NCBI RefSeq assembly: GCF_016860525.1
Contig: NZ_BNEA01000015.1
Coordinates: 3,162,001 to 3,226,000 of the forward strand
DNA length: 64,000 nucleotides
Reading direction: 5' to 3'
From: Streptomyces rubradiris
Lineage (GTDB): Bacteria > Actinomycetota > Actinomycetes > Streptomycetales > Streptomycetaceae
Shown: one piece after another, positions 41,107-49,668 of the stretch
How positions within the stretch are numbered: the stretch's first letter is position 1
Layout: every line of letters starts with the position of its first letter
Notes under the pieces: model-generated
The model's input: the letters and a program-made list of their open reading frames with translations, nothing else
Databases searched by the model: none
What the model was told of the DNA's origin: nothing
Program-made: the position numbers and the translations under genes

Positions 41107-41757
41107 TCACGCGCTCGCCAGCGACAGCTTCACCGCGAAGCCCAGGAACAGCGCGCCCGCCGCCGACGTGGCCGTCGCCGTCAGGCGCTTGCGGCGGCGG
41201 AAGGCGGCGGAGAGGCGGGTGCCGCCGAATATCAGGGCGCTGAGGTAGAGGCAGCTCGCCACCTGGGCGAAGGTGCCGAGGACGACGAACGAGAGGGCCG
41301 GGTAGGGGTAGTCCCGGTCCACGAACTGCACGAAGAAGGCGACGAAGAACAGGATCGCCTTGGGGTTGAAGAGGCTGACGACGAGGGCACGGCGGAACGG
41401 GCGCTCGTCGGCGGCCTGCGCGGGCGGCGCGTCCTCGGCGGCCGGTGCGTGGCGGGTCCGCCACGTCTGCCGAGCCGCCCGCAGCATGCCTATCGCCAGC
41501 CAGGTCAGATATCCGGCGCCGGCGTACTTCACGATGCCGAAGAGCACGGCGTTGGCCTGGAGCAGGGAGGCCACCCCGGCGGCGGACAGGGTCATCAGCA
41601 CGGTGTCCCCGCACCACACGCCCGCCGCCGCGGTGTACCCCGCCCGTACGCCACGGCGGGCGGCGACGGACAGGACGTAGAGGGAGTTGGGGCCGGGCAG
41701 CAGAACGATCAGGATCAGGCCCGCGAGGTACGTGGGGAGGTCGATGACACCGAACAT
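41107..41757 (-). CDS. LysE/RhtB-family amino acid exporter (LeuE-like)
   Basis: 216 residues from the ATG at 41757. Six hydrophobic segments; the family start FGVIDLPTYLAGLILIVLLPGPNSLYVLS and GVWCGDTVLMTLSAAGV, then LFNPKAILFFVAFFVQFV are typical of LeuE and RhtB proteins. It exports amino acids (leucine or homoserine-type) from the cytoplasm. It ends 2 bases after the convergent monooxygenase stop. Not obviously in an operon. Confidence 0.9.
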   Translation of the reverse strand: MFGVIDLPTYLAGLILIVLLPGPNSLYVLSVAARRGVRAGYTAAAGVWCGDTVLMTLSAAGVASLLQANAVLFGIVKYAGAGYLTWLAIGMLRAARQTWRTRHAPAAEDAPPAQAADERPFRRALVVSLFNPKAILFFVAFFVQFVDRDYPYPALSFVVLGTFAQVASCLYLSALIFGGTRLSAAFRRRKRLTATATSAAGALFLGFAVKLSLASA

Positions 41758-41867
41758 GCGGGGAGTGTCGCACGCGGGTACGACAACGGACCCGGACGGT
41801 CCAAAGAACGGTACGCGGGGCACGCGGGGTACGCCGACAGGACGCGACTCGACGCGCGGCACCCCGC

Positions 41868-43448
41868 TCAGAACGTGTCCGACGGGACGTGGCTCCCCCA
41901 GACCTCCCGCAGCGCCCCGCACACCTCCCCCACCGTCGCCCGGGCCCGCAGCGCCTCCTTCATCGGGTACAGCACGTTGTCCTCCCCCTCGGCGGCCGTC
42001 CGCAGCGCGCCCAGTGCCGCCCGCACCGCCCGCCGGTCCCGGCCGGCCCGCAGCCGGGCCAGGCGCTCGCACTGCCGGGTCTCGATCGCCGGGTCCACCC
42101 GCAGGGGCGCGTACGGCTCCTCCTCATCGAGCCGGAAGCGGTTGACGCCGACGACCACCCGGTCACCGGACTCGGTCTCCCGCGCGATCCGGTACGCGTT
42201 CCGCTCGATCTCGGCCTTCTGGAAGCCCCGCTCGATCGCCGCCACCGCCCCGCCCGTCTCCTCGACCCGCCGCATCAGGTCCAGCGCGGCCTCCTCCAGG
42301 CCGTCCGTCATCCGCTCGACCGCGTACGAACCCGCGAACGGGTCCACCGTCGCCGGCACGTCCGTCTCGTGGGCCAGCACCTGCTGGGTGCGCAGCGCCA
42401 GCCGCGCGCTCTTCTCCGTGGGCAGCGCGATCGCCTCGTCGAAGGAGTTGGTGTGCAGGGACTGGGTGCCGCCGAGGACGGCCGCCAGGGCCTGCACGGC
42501 GACCCGGACCAGGTTCACCTCCGGCTGCTGTGCCGTCAGCTGGACCCCGGCCGTCTGGGTGTGGAAGCGCAGCATCCACGACCTGGGGTTCCGCGCGCCG
42601 AACTCCTCCCGCATCACCCGCGCCCAGATCCGGCGTGCGGCGCGGAACTTCGCGACCTCCTCCAGCAGCGTCGTACGGGCCACGAAGAAGAAGGACAGGC
42701 GGGGCGCGAAGGCGTCCACGTCCAGGCCGGCCGCGATCGCCGTACGGACGTACTCGATGCCGTCGGCGAGGGTGAAGGCGACCTCCTGCGCGGGGGACGC
42801 GCCCGCCTCGGCCATGTGGTAGCCGGAGACCGAGATCGTGTTCCACCTCGGGGTCTCCACGGTGCAGTAGCGGAAGATGTCCGCCGTCAGCCGCAGGGAC
42901 GGCTTGGGCGGGAAGATGTACGTGCCGCGCGCGATGTACTCCTTCAGCACGTCGTTCTGGATGGTGCCGGTGATCCGGTCGGCGCCGACGCCCTGCTCCT
43001 CGGCGACCAGTTGGTAGAGGAGCAGCAGCAGGGCCGCCGGGGCGTTGATCGTCATGGAGGTGGAGACCCGGTCCAGCGGGATGCCGTCGAACAGCACCCG
43101 CATGTCCTCCAGCGAGTCGACGGCCACGCCCACCTTGCCGACCTCGCCGTGCGCCAGGGGGGCGTCGGAGTCGTGGCCCATCTGGGTGGGCAGGTCGAAG
43201 GCCACGGACAGGCCGGTGGTGCCGTGGTCGATCAGCCGCCGGTAGCGGGCGTTGGACTCGGCCGCCGTGCCGAACCCGGCGTACTGGCGCACGGTCCAGG
43301 GGCGGCCGGTGTACATGGTGGGGTACACGCCCCGAGTGAACGGGTACGCGCCCGGTTCGCCCAGTTTCCGCCCAGGGTCCCACCCGGCCAGGTCGGCCGG
43401 ACCGTAGACCGGCTCGATGGGCAGACCCGATTCGGACTCACGTGCCAT
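41868..43448 (-). CDS. Methylmalonyl-CoA-type mutase large subunit without B12 domain
   Basis: 526 residues from the ATG at 43448. Full acyl-CoA mutase barrel: [65 protein letters not shown] and [22 protein letters not shown]. Tyr46 (in TMY) and Arg (in ARGTY) correspond to residues that in methylmalonyl-CoA mutase bind the carboxyl group; isobutyryl-CoA mutase has Phe and Gln there. The cobalamin-binding domain is absent, so a separate small subunit is required; none is in this window. Radical carbon-skeleton isomerisation of an acyl-CoA is expected. Confidence 0.92.
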   Translation of the reverse strand: MARESESGLPIEPVYGPADLAGWDPGRKLGEPGAYPFTRGVYPTMYTGRPWTVRQYAGFGTAAESNARYRRLIDHGTTGLSVAFDLPTQMGHDSDAPLAHGEVGKVGVAVDSLEDMRVLFDGIPLDRVSTSMTINAPAALLLLLYQLVAEEQGVGADRITGTIQNDVLKEYIARGTYIFPPKPSLRLTADIFRYCTVETPRWNTISVSGYHMAEAGASPAQEVAFTLADGIEYVRTAIAAGLDVDAFAPRLSFFFVARTTLLEEVAKFRAARRIWARVMREEFGARNPRSWMLRFHTQTAGVQLTAQQPEVNLVRVAVQALAAVLGGTQSLHTNSFDEAIALPTEKSARLALRTQQVLAHETDVPATVDPFAGSYAVERMTDGLEEAALDLMRRVEETGGAVAAIERGFQKAEIERNAYRIARETESGDRVVVGVNRFRLDEEEPYAPLRVDPAIETRQCERLARLRAGRDRRAVRAALGALRTAAEGEDNVLYPMKEALRARATVGEVCGALREVWGSHVPSDTF

Positions 43449-43639
43449 GACCGCCTCCGCGCTACAACGCGTACCCCCTCAGGCATGCCATGTCACCCGG
43501 TTACGGTCACGGGAGGGAGGGAGTCCGGCGGCGGGCACGCGGGGGACGTCGTCCGGCGAACGGTCCGGAAACATCCCCCGGTGGCGGTCGCGCGGGCGGA
43601 CGGAGTTCGGCGGCTGCCACGCGGGGAAGCATCCCCGGC

Positions 43640-44539
43640 ATGAGGATTACGGGGAGACCCGCCGCCCTGCTCGCGTCGGCCGCCGCGGTCACCGCGCTCG
43701 CCGCCCTGGCCGGCTGCACCGTGCAGCCGCAGGACACCGACGCCAAGCACGGCCTGCCGGTCCGCGTCCAGTTACCCTCCAGCCCCGCTCCCGCGCCCAC
43801 CGGGACGGCGGGGACCACGTCGGCCACTCCACCCCCACGGGCCACCACCCCCGCACCGGTCACGCCGGCCGTCCCCGCCACACCCCCGGCGCCTCCCGCG
43901 CCCCCGCCCCGGGTGCTGTGGGCGCACGGGAGCAGCGGGCCGGCCGTACGGGAACTCCAGGCGCGGCTGCGCCAGGTGGGCTGGCTGTCCGCCACGCCGA
44001 CGGGGACGTACGGCCCGCAGACCGTGCGGGCCGTCCTCGGCTTCCAGGGCAAGCGCGGACTGCCGGCGACCGGCAGGCTGGACACCGTCACCTGGCAGCG
44101 GCTGCTCGCCATGACGCACCGGCCGACGCGGTGGGAGCTGTACCCGATGGGCGGTCAGCCGGCCGCCGCGCCCGACGCGCGCTGCACGACCGGCCGGGTG
44201 CTGTGCATCGACAAGGCCAGCCGGACACTGCGCTGGATGATCGACGGGCACACGCTCGACACGCTGTCCGTACGGTTCGGCACCCAGTACACGCCCACCC
44301 GCGAAGGTGTGTTCAAGGTCTACTGGAAGTCACGGCACCATGTGTCGACGCTCTACCACTCCCCGATGCCGTACGCGATGTTCTTCAGCGGCGGCCAGGC
44401 GGTGCACTACTCCGCCGACTTCGCGGCGCGCGGGTACGCGGGCGGTTCGCACGGCTGCGTCAACGTGCGGGACGAGGCGGCGATCGCGCGGCTGTTCGCC
44501 CAGGTGAGGGTCGGCGACAAGGTCGTCGTCTCCCGGTGA
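43640..44539 (+). CDS. Lipoprotein L,D-transpeptidase with peptidoglycan-binding domain
   Basis: 299 residues from the ATG at 43640. Signal sequence with lipobox LAGC (Cys26). A Pro/Thr-rich spacer (SPAPAPTGTAGTTSATPPP) is followed by a PG_binding_1 domain (SSGPAVRELQARLRQVGWL, TYGPQTVRAVLGFQGKRGLPATGRLD) and a YkuD catalytic domain with SGGQAVHYSADFAARGYAGGSHGCVNVR, the active Cys in SHGCVNV. It forms 3-3 cross-links or attaches proteins to peptidoglycan outside the membrane. Standalone gene. Confidence 0.94.
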   Translation: MRITGRPAALLASAAAVTALAALAGCTVQPQDTDAKHGLPVRVQLPSSPAPAPTGTAGTTSATPPPRATTPAPVTPAVPATPPAPPAPPPRVLWAHGSSGPAVRELQARLRQVGWLSATPTGTYGPQTVRAVLGFQGKRGLPATGRLDTVTWQRLLAMTHRPTRWELYPMGGQPAAAPDARCTTGRVLCIDKASRTLRWMIDGHTLDTLSVRFGTQYTPTREGVFKVYWKSRHHVSTLYHSPMPYAMFFSGGQAVHYSADFAARGYAGGSHGCVNVRDEAAIARLFAQVRVGDKVVVSR

Positions 44540-44752
44540 GGCTGCGGGGCGCGGACGGGACCGGGGGAACGTGTCCCGCCCGCGCCAGGTGCACGAGCCT
44601 TGGGTACGGGGGGAACCCGGCTCCGTGCGACGGCCGATGACCAGTCGGCTCACTCAGTACTGCGTCACGGGCTCCGAAAACGTCACACCTGGCGCGGAAA
44701 CAGTTTCTCGCTCTGGTGAAACCGCAGGTCACACAGGATGCGGCGGGGTCGG

Positions 44753-45943
44753 TCAGAGCGCGAGGCGGACGGAGTGGGCGGAGTGTGCCGGGTTCGGCGC
44801 GCGGTCGGACCGCTCCCGGTCCGGCTGCCCGCGGTCCCGCTCCGCGCGGTCCGGGCCGCCGGGGTGCGGGGCGGCGCGGGAGGGGGCGGGCGCGACACCG
44901 CCGCGGCGCCCGCCGTCGCCGTGACCGGGGCCCGGACGGCCGGGCCGGGCACCGCTCCCCTTGCCTCGCCCCTTGCCCCCTTCACCCCTGTTGCCCTCTT
45001 TGCCCCTCTCGCCCTTGTTCCTCTCGCCCTTGTTCCTCTTGCCCTTGCCGCTGTTCCCGTCCTCCCCGTGCCCGGGGCCGGGGGCACGGCCGCCGGCGGA
45101 CAGCAGGACCTCGCAGTACCGGGTCACGCGGGCGGCCCCGCCCGCCAGGTGCTCCAGGGCGCGCCGGCGGCCGGTGTCCAGGTCCTCGCCGTCCCGCAAG
45201 GCGCGGCAGGCGTCGGCGTCGCGGAGCCATCCGGTGCCGGGGATCGCGGAGGGGGTGCCGGGCGTGGTGTCGCGTCCGGTGCCGACGCCCTGTCTGCCGG
45301 TTTCACCGGTCCCGCTGGTTGCGCCCGTCCCTCCTGGGCCGGTGTCAGGGCTCCCCTCGGCCCGGCCGCCCGGAGTGCCCGCCGTGCCGGGGGCGCCGGT
45401 GCCCTTGCCGGCGTCCGGTGCGGCCCGCGCGGACGGGGAGGCGAGCGGCCGTCCGGTGGCCGTACCGGCGGTGGCGGTGGGGCGGGGCCGGGCGTCACCG
45501 AACGGCGTCGGGAGCGCTCCGCTGCCCGCGGCCACGGCGACCCCGCCGAGCGTGCCGACGGCCAGCGCGGCGGCGAGCGCCAGACGTGCCGGGCGGCCCC
45601 GGCGGAGGCGCCGGGCCGGGATTCCGGTACGGGCCGGCGCGGCGATGCGGATCAGGCCCGCGTCGGCGCCGGGCGCCGGCGCGCGGGCGGCGGAGGGGGC
45701 GTGCGCGGCGGCGGTGCGCTCCGCCTCGGCGGCCTCGCGGGCCTTGCGGAACGCGGCCAGCGCGGCCTGTTCTCCGGGGAGTTCACCGGTGGCCGGGGCC
45801 GCCTCGGCGGACAGTGCGCCGAGCGCCCGGGAGAGGCGTTCGGCCTGGTCACGGGCGGAGGGGTCGACGGCTTCCAGCGACTCACCGCGCAGCAGACGTT
45901 CCGCCGTCCCACGGTCCAGCCACTTGTCCTGCTCGTCGGCCAT
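44753..45943 (-). CDS. Membrane anti-sigma-like partner of the ECF sigma factor
   Basis: 396 residues from the ATG at 45943, which overlaps the sigma factor stop (TGATG). The N-terminal 110 residues are cytosolic and helical (WLDRGTAERLLRGESLEAVDPSARDQAERLSRALGAL), followed by one membrane segment (LALAAALAVGTLGGVAVAAG, about 118-140). The outer part starts with a long Gly/Thr/Pro region, then a conserved piece (WLRDADACRALRDGEDLDTGRRRALEHLAGGAARVTRYCEVLL), and a tail with repeated KGERNKGERGKEGNRG. Arrangement and topology fit an anti-sigma factor. No zinc (ZAS) motif seen. Confidence 0.75.
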   Translation of the reverse strand: MADEQDKWLDRGTAERLLRGESLEAVDPSARDQAERLSRALGALSAEAAPATGELPGEQAALAAFRKAREAAEAERTAAAHAPSAARAPAPGADAGLIRIAAPARTGIPARRLRRGRPARLALAAALAVGTLGGVAVAAGSGALPTPFGDARPRPTATAGTATGRPLASPSARAAPDAGKGTGAPGTAGTPGGRAEGSPDTGPGGTGATSGTGETGRQGVGTGRDTTPGTPSAIPGTGWLRDADACRALRDGEDLDTGRRRALEHLAGGAARVTRYCEVLLSAGGRAPGPGHGEDGNSGKGKRNKGERNKGERGKEGNRGEGGKGRGKGSGARPGRPGPGHGDGGRRGGVAPAPSRAAPHPGGPDRAERDRGQPDRERSDRAPNPAHSAHSVRLAL

Positions 45944-46605
45944 CACATGTCCTTCTGCGTCCGCGTACGCGTATGCGTCACAGTTGCGGACGTCACCGCG
46001 CCGCGGCGCGGTTCTCGCTGTGGCGGGAGGGCGTCGAGTCCGCCCGCCGATTCCGGATCGGCGCCGATCAGCTCCGCGAGTCGCTTCAGACCGCGGTGCG
46101 CGGCGGTGCGGACGGCGCCCGCGCGTTTGCCGAGCGTCTCGGCGGCGGTCTTGGCGTCCAGGCCCACGACCACGCGCAGGACGACGGCCTCGGCCTGGTC
46201 CTGCGGGAGCCGGGCGATCAGGGACAGGGTGCTGTCGGTGGCCAGGGCCTCGATGGCCTCGCCGGCCGTGTCGGACTCGGCGGGCCGGCCGGCCAGCTCG
46301 GTCTCGTCGCCGCCTATGGCGGGACGCCGGCCACGCATGCGGATGTGGTCCAGGGCGCGGTTGCGGGCTATCCGGGCGGCCCAGCCGCGGAACCGGTCGG
46401 CGTCGCCGCTGAAGCGGTCCAGGTCACGGGCGATCTGGAGCCATGCCTCGGAGGCGACGTCCTCGGCGTCCGGGTCGCCGACGAGGGTGCGGACATATCC
46501 GAGCAGCCGGGGGTGCACCGCGCGGTACACCGTGCGGAACGCGGCCTCGTCCCCGCCCTGTGCCGCGCGCACCGCGGCGGTCAGCTCCGCGTCGTCCCCC
46601 AGCAC
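45943..46605 (-). CDS. ECF sigma factor, paralogue A
   Basis: 220 residues from a GTG at 46605 (VLGDDAELTAAVRAAQGG) with AGGGAG 5 bases before. Region 2 AFRTVYRAVHPRLLGYVRTLVGDPDAEDVASEAWLQIARD; region 4 LIARLPQDQAEAVVLRVVVGLDAKTAAETLGKRAGAVRTAAHRGLKRLAE. Its stop overlaps the anti-sigma-like gene. Strong paralogy with the sigma factor 1.3 kb away at 47250-47897. Targets unknown. Confidence 0.93.
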   Translation of the reverse strand: MLGDDAELTAAVRAAQGGDEAAFRTVYRAVHPRLLGYVRTLVGDPDAEDVASEAWLQIARDLDRFSGDADRFRGWAARIARNRALDHIRMRGRRPAIGGDETELAGRPAESDTAGEAIEALATDSTLSLIARLPQDQAEAVVLRVVVGLDAKTAAETLGKRAGAVRTAAHRGLKRLAELIGADPESAGGLDALPPQREPRRGAVTSATVTHTRTRTQKDM

Positions 46606-46873
46606 CGTACTCCCTTTACGCCTGTCCTCGGTCGGCGCGAAAGGCACGTTACGGCGTGAAAGGGCCGCGCGTCCATGTCCATAGAAGATGCAACTAACTC
46701 GTGACCGGGTACGGATGCGCGCACGGTGAGGACCGGATGTGGCCGGGTGTGACAGAAACGCCACGCACGGCGCTGAAGAGAGTACGGGCCGCACGCGACC
46801 CGTACCCGCGACGGCCGGGGCCTCTCCTGTGGGGGGTGGCGGCCCCGGTCGTTGCCTTGTTGTCTCTCGGCCG

Positions 46874-47029
46874 GTGGATGCCGTGCTCCCCACCGCCCAG
46901 GCCCTGGCCCGCTGGATCGACGCAGGCGGCTACCGGTCGGCCGGGTACCCCCGCGAGGTCAGCCTGGAGTGCCCGGAAAACCTTGACGACTGGGTGACGG
47001 AACTCCAGGCACCGGTGACCCGGGGCTGA
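46874..47029 (+). pseudogene. 3' remnant of a GyrI-like domain regulator
   Basis: In the frame from the GTG at 46874, VDAVLPTAQALARWIDAGGY, then PREVSLECPENLDDWVTELQAPVTRG, is the C-terminal end of GyrI-like effector domains of MerR/AraC regulators (pattern ...W-i-...-E-V-...-dpedW-vTElq-PV). Nothing upstream within the window continues the domain; about 100 residues are missing. It sits between two paralogous ECF sigma genes. Confidence 0.55.
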
Positions 47030-47071
47030 TCGATCACGCCTCGGCCCGGCCGGCGCCCACGGCGGGAGCGG

Positions 47072-47230
47072 ACCGCCGGGATCGCGCGCATCAGCGGCTG
47101 GTACGCCTGGCCGCCGTGCGGGTTCGTCCCGGACACGGCGGCGGCCGGCGACACGCCCGGTGCCGTGCCGGACCTCGCCGCCGGTACGGAGTCCTCGTTC
47201 GCCGCGTACGCCGCTGCCCACGGCGGCTGA
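47072..47230 (+). pseudogene. Short coding-like fragment, family unknown
   Basis: An open stretch of 52 codons to a TGA with third positions almost all G/C (TAGIARISGWYAWPPCGF, then VPDTAAAGDTPGAVPDLAAG and a tail). No start codon fits and it is not recognisable. Together with the neighbouring remnant it makes the 640-base interval 46606-47249 look like gene debris. The rest of that interval shows only the sigma factor upstream region. Confidence 0.35.
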
Positions 47231-47249
47231 CGCCCCGGCACCGAACGCG

Positions 47250-47897
47250 CTACTCCTGACCGCGCCCGCTCTCGTCGCCGTCCCCGGCACCGGTGTCCGC
47301 GAGGTGCCGGGCCAGGCTGCGCAGCCCCCGGTACGTGGCCGTGCGGACGGCGCCGGGGCGTTTGCCGAGGACGCGGGCGGCGGCCGGGCCGTCGAGGCCG
47401 ACGACCACCCGCAGCAACACCGCCTCGGCCTGGTCCCGCGGCAGCGCGCGCACCAGTTCCAGCACCCGCTCGCCGGCCGGCGACTCCAGGGCCTGCTCGT
47501 CGGTGCCGTGCCGGCCGGGCAGTTCCAGGGCGTGCTGTTCCAGCGGCGCGGACCGGGGCCGGGCCCGCTGCCGGCGCAGGTGGTCCAGCGCGCGGTGCCG
47601 GGCGATGGTCGCGGTCCAGCCGCGGAAGCCGGCCCCGTCGCCGTGGAACCGGCCGAGGCCCCGGGCGATCTCCAGCCACGCCTCGGAGGCGATGTCCTCC
47701 GCCTCCTCGCCGACCAGGCCCCGCAGATAGCCCAGCAGCCCGGGGTGCACGATCCGGTAGGCCACCGCGAAGGCGCTCTCGTCACCGTCCTGGGCCCGCG
47801 CCACGGCCTCGCCCAGCTCCCCGTCCCGCGGCCGCGGGCGGCGGGGTCCGACTCCCTGGCCCAAGACCGTCCTCGTTCGTGCCGGGTTCCTGGCCAC
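47250..47897 (-). CDS. ECF sigma factor, paralogue B
   Basis: 215 residues from a GTG at 47897 (VARNPARTRTVLGQG). Region 2 AFAVAYRIVHPGLLGYLRGLVGEEAEDIASEAWLEIARGL, region 4 LVRALPRDQAEAVLLRVVVGLDGPAAARVLGKRPGAVRTATYRGLRSLARHL. It matches paralogue A position by position, down to RDQAEAVLLRVVVGLD. No anti-sigma gene lies next to it, unlike paralogue A, so it may share that partner or be unregulated in this way (inference). The first 25 residues are basic and poorly conserved. Confidence 0.92.
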   Translation of the reverse strand: MARNPARTRTVLGQGVGPRRPRPRDGELGEAVARAQDGDESAFAVAYRIVHPGLLGYLRGLVGEEAEDIASEAWLEIARGLGRFHGDGAGFRGWTATIARHRALDHLRRQRARPRSAPLEQHALELPGRHGTDEQALESPAGERVLELVRALPRDQAEAVLLRVVVGLDGPAAARVLGKRPGAVRTATYRGLRSLARHLADTGAGDGDESGRGQE

Positions 47898-48078
47898 TGT
47901 GTGACGCCTGATCTCACGGTCGCGACACGCCCCCGCCGTGCCGGCCGTCCTCCACGATCATCAGCGTCGGCCCCGACGGAAGTGTCACAGCCGGACGGCG
48001 GCCCCCGCTCGGCACGGCAACGGCTCCCGCTCGCCTCGGAAACAGCCCCCGCTCAGCCCGGGGACCGCCCGGCCGGCC

Positions 48079-48564
48079 TCAGATCTCGCCGGTCGCGTCC
48101 CGGCACAGCAGCCGGAGCGAGCCGTGGCCGCCGTAGCAGCGGCGGGCCTCCTCGATGGGGTCCCACAACCGGCCGTCGGGGGTGCGCACCCAGTACTCCC
48201 CGCCCGTCGCCCACCACTCGGCGCCGGTCCGGCGGACGATGACCTCGCCGGCGTAGGCGCCGAAGCCGCGCAGGACGCTGCGGACGGCCGCGTACGGCGC
48301 CCGCTCCCGGCGTATCTCCTCGATCATCCGGTCCACCCGCCTCAGGCTCCGCGCCGAGTAGTCGAGCCGCACCCGGGCGCCCTCGCGCATCGTCGCCACC
48401 GCGTCCGCCGCCCAGCGCGCGGGTTCCGCCACGGCGCGCGGCCTGGTCGCCTGCCGGGCCGGCCCGTAGGGGGCCGTCGGACGGGTTGGCGCACCGGCCG
48501 GCACCGGGCCGGCGGCGCGGGCGGTCACATGGGCTGTCGCTTCGGCTGTCATGTGGGCTGTCAC
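48079..48564 (-). CDS. Conserved hypothetical protein
   Basis: 161 residues from the ATG at 48564. The N-terminal 45 residues (MTAHMTAEATAHVTARAAGP and on) are a low-complexity, probably disordered tail containing repeated TAH/TAR. Then VDRMIEEIRRERAPYAAVRSVLRGFGAYAGEVIVRRTGAEWWATGGEYWVRTPDGRLWDPIEEARRCYGGHGSLRLLCRDATGEI forms a compact domain resembling the DUF3806-like/immunity-type small proteins. No signal peptide or TM helix. Function unknown. Confidence 0.75.
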   Translation of the reverse strand: MTAHMTAEATAHVTARAAGPVPAGAPTRPTAPYGPARQATRPRAVAEPARWAADAVATMREGARVRLDYSARSLRRVDRMIEEIRRERAPYAAVRSVLRGFGAYAGEVIVRRTGAEWWATGGEYWVRTPDGRLWDPIEEARRCYGGHGSLRLLCRDATGEI

Positions 48565-48732
48565 ATAGGGAAGAGCGCTCCGGGGCGGGGTCGCGTCACC
48601 GGGTTCCGCCCGGTTTCGCCAAACGTTTCGCCAACCGCCGCAGGACCGCCTTACGACCCTCGCACGAAGGTCACAGGCCCGCCCGCACCCCCGCTTCCGC
48701 CGTGTCGCGCGCCCGGCGCGAGCGGTCGGTTC

Positions 48733-49449
48733 TCAGCCGAGCGCCGGGGCCGGGAACGGCATCTCGCCCGAGCGCAGCTTCCACTCCTGCAACCGGCTCA
48801 GCCGGACGACCACCAGGACGGCGAGGACCGCTGCCACGATGTCGAGCGCGTCGGAGAGCAGCATCACCCTGGCGGCCTCGTACAGTTCCTGTGCCGTCTC
48901 GGCGCGCCGGGAGCGCGTGTCGGCGAGCCGGTCCAGGAAGAGGTCGACGAGCCACAGCGTCCACCAGGCGTTGACCAGCGGGTGCCCGGACCGCGCGCCC
49001 CAGGGCCCGCTGGCGTCCCAGGTGTCCGCGACGATCCGGCGCGGGAACCACAGGTTCACGACCGGGCAGAACCAGCCGCCGATCGTCCAGCCGCGCCTCA
49101 TGCGGTGCCGGGAGGCGTCGAACACCTCGGCGTTCACCCGTACCCGCCACAACCAGCACAGGTAGACGACGATCGTGGCCACCAGCGCCACGCCCTGCAG
49201 GATGCCGGAGAGACCGTAGAGGTCGTCCGCGCGGTCGGCCCGGTCCACCATGTCACCGCCCACGGCGCCGTCGACGAGGTCCTTGGTGACGTCCATCTCC
49301 AGCAGGTCCGCGTAGCAGGCGAACAGGTCGGTGGCGATGACCAGGCCGAGCAGCACGGCGGTGGCCCGGGCGAGCGCGGCCGGTGAGCGCGGCCAGGCGC
49401 CGGGCGGGGCCGGGTGCGGGTACGGCGGCACGGGCATGGGCGAGGTCAT
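48733..49449 (-). CDS. DUF4328 integral membrane protein
   Basis: 238 residues from the ATG at 49449, with GGGGGAACC before it. A Pro-rich start (MPVPPYPHPAPPGAWPR) is followed by four membrane segments. The DUF4328 core is visible: VYLCWLWRVRVNAEVFDASRHRMRRGWTIGGWFCPVVNLWFPRRIVADTW and HPLVNAWWTLWLVDLFLDR. The family is of unknown function and common in Streptomyces. Upstream gap 49450-49653 is gene-free but holds a tandem duplication next to the GH20 gene. Confidence 0.88.
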   Translation of the reverse strand: MTSPMPVPPYPHPAPPGAWPRSPAALARATAVLLGLVIATDLFACYADLLEMDVTKDLVDGAVGGDMVDRADRADDLYGLSGILQGVALVATIVVYLCWLWRVRVNAEVFDASRHRMRRGWTIGGWFCPVVNLWFPRRIVADTWDASGPWGARSGHPLVNAWWTLWLVDLFLDRLADTRSRRAETAQELYEAARVMLLSDALDIVAAVLAVLVVVRLSRLQEWKLRSGEMPFPAPALG

Positions 49450-49612
49450 GACGAGGTTCCCCCGAGAAGAAAGAGTGGCGGGACGGCGCGTGGTCCTCCC
49501 CGGACCGGAGCGCCGCCGACGGCACCGGCACGTGCGTCGCCGACGTGCGCGGACACCGGAACTTACGGCCGGACGTCCCCGCACGTCCACCCGGTTCCGG
49601 CGCCCGCCCGGC

Positions 49613-49668
49613 CGCCGCGCGGACCTCAGCCCAGCCGGCCCGCCGCGCGGATCTCAGCCCAGCCGGTC
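49613..49668. repeat. 28-base tandem duplication spanning the GH20 stop codon
   Basis: Two adjoining 28-base units (49613-49640 and 49641-49668) differ at two positions. The GH20 stop (TCA on the plus strand, 49654-49656) lies in the second. The C-terminal codons are thus duplicated just outside the reading frame. Confidence 0.9.

Noticed and set aside
44987..45062. Repeated CTCGCCCTTGTTCCT unit as an intergenic repeat
   Set aside because: It lies inside the anti-sigma-like gene and encodes its repeated KGERNKGERGK tail, so it is coding low complexity.
46930..47679. Minus-strand open frame in the interval before the second ECF sigma gene
   Set aside because: It runs antisense through the sigma gene's other frame and has no domain. 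The plus-strand remnants explain the interval better.
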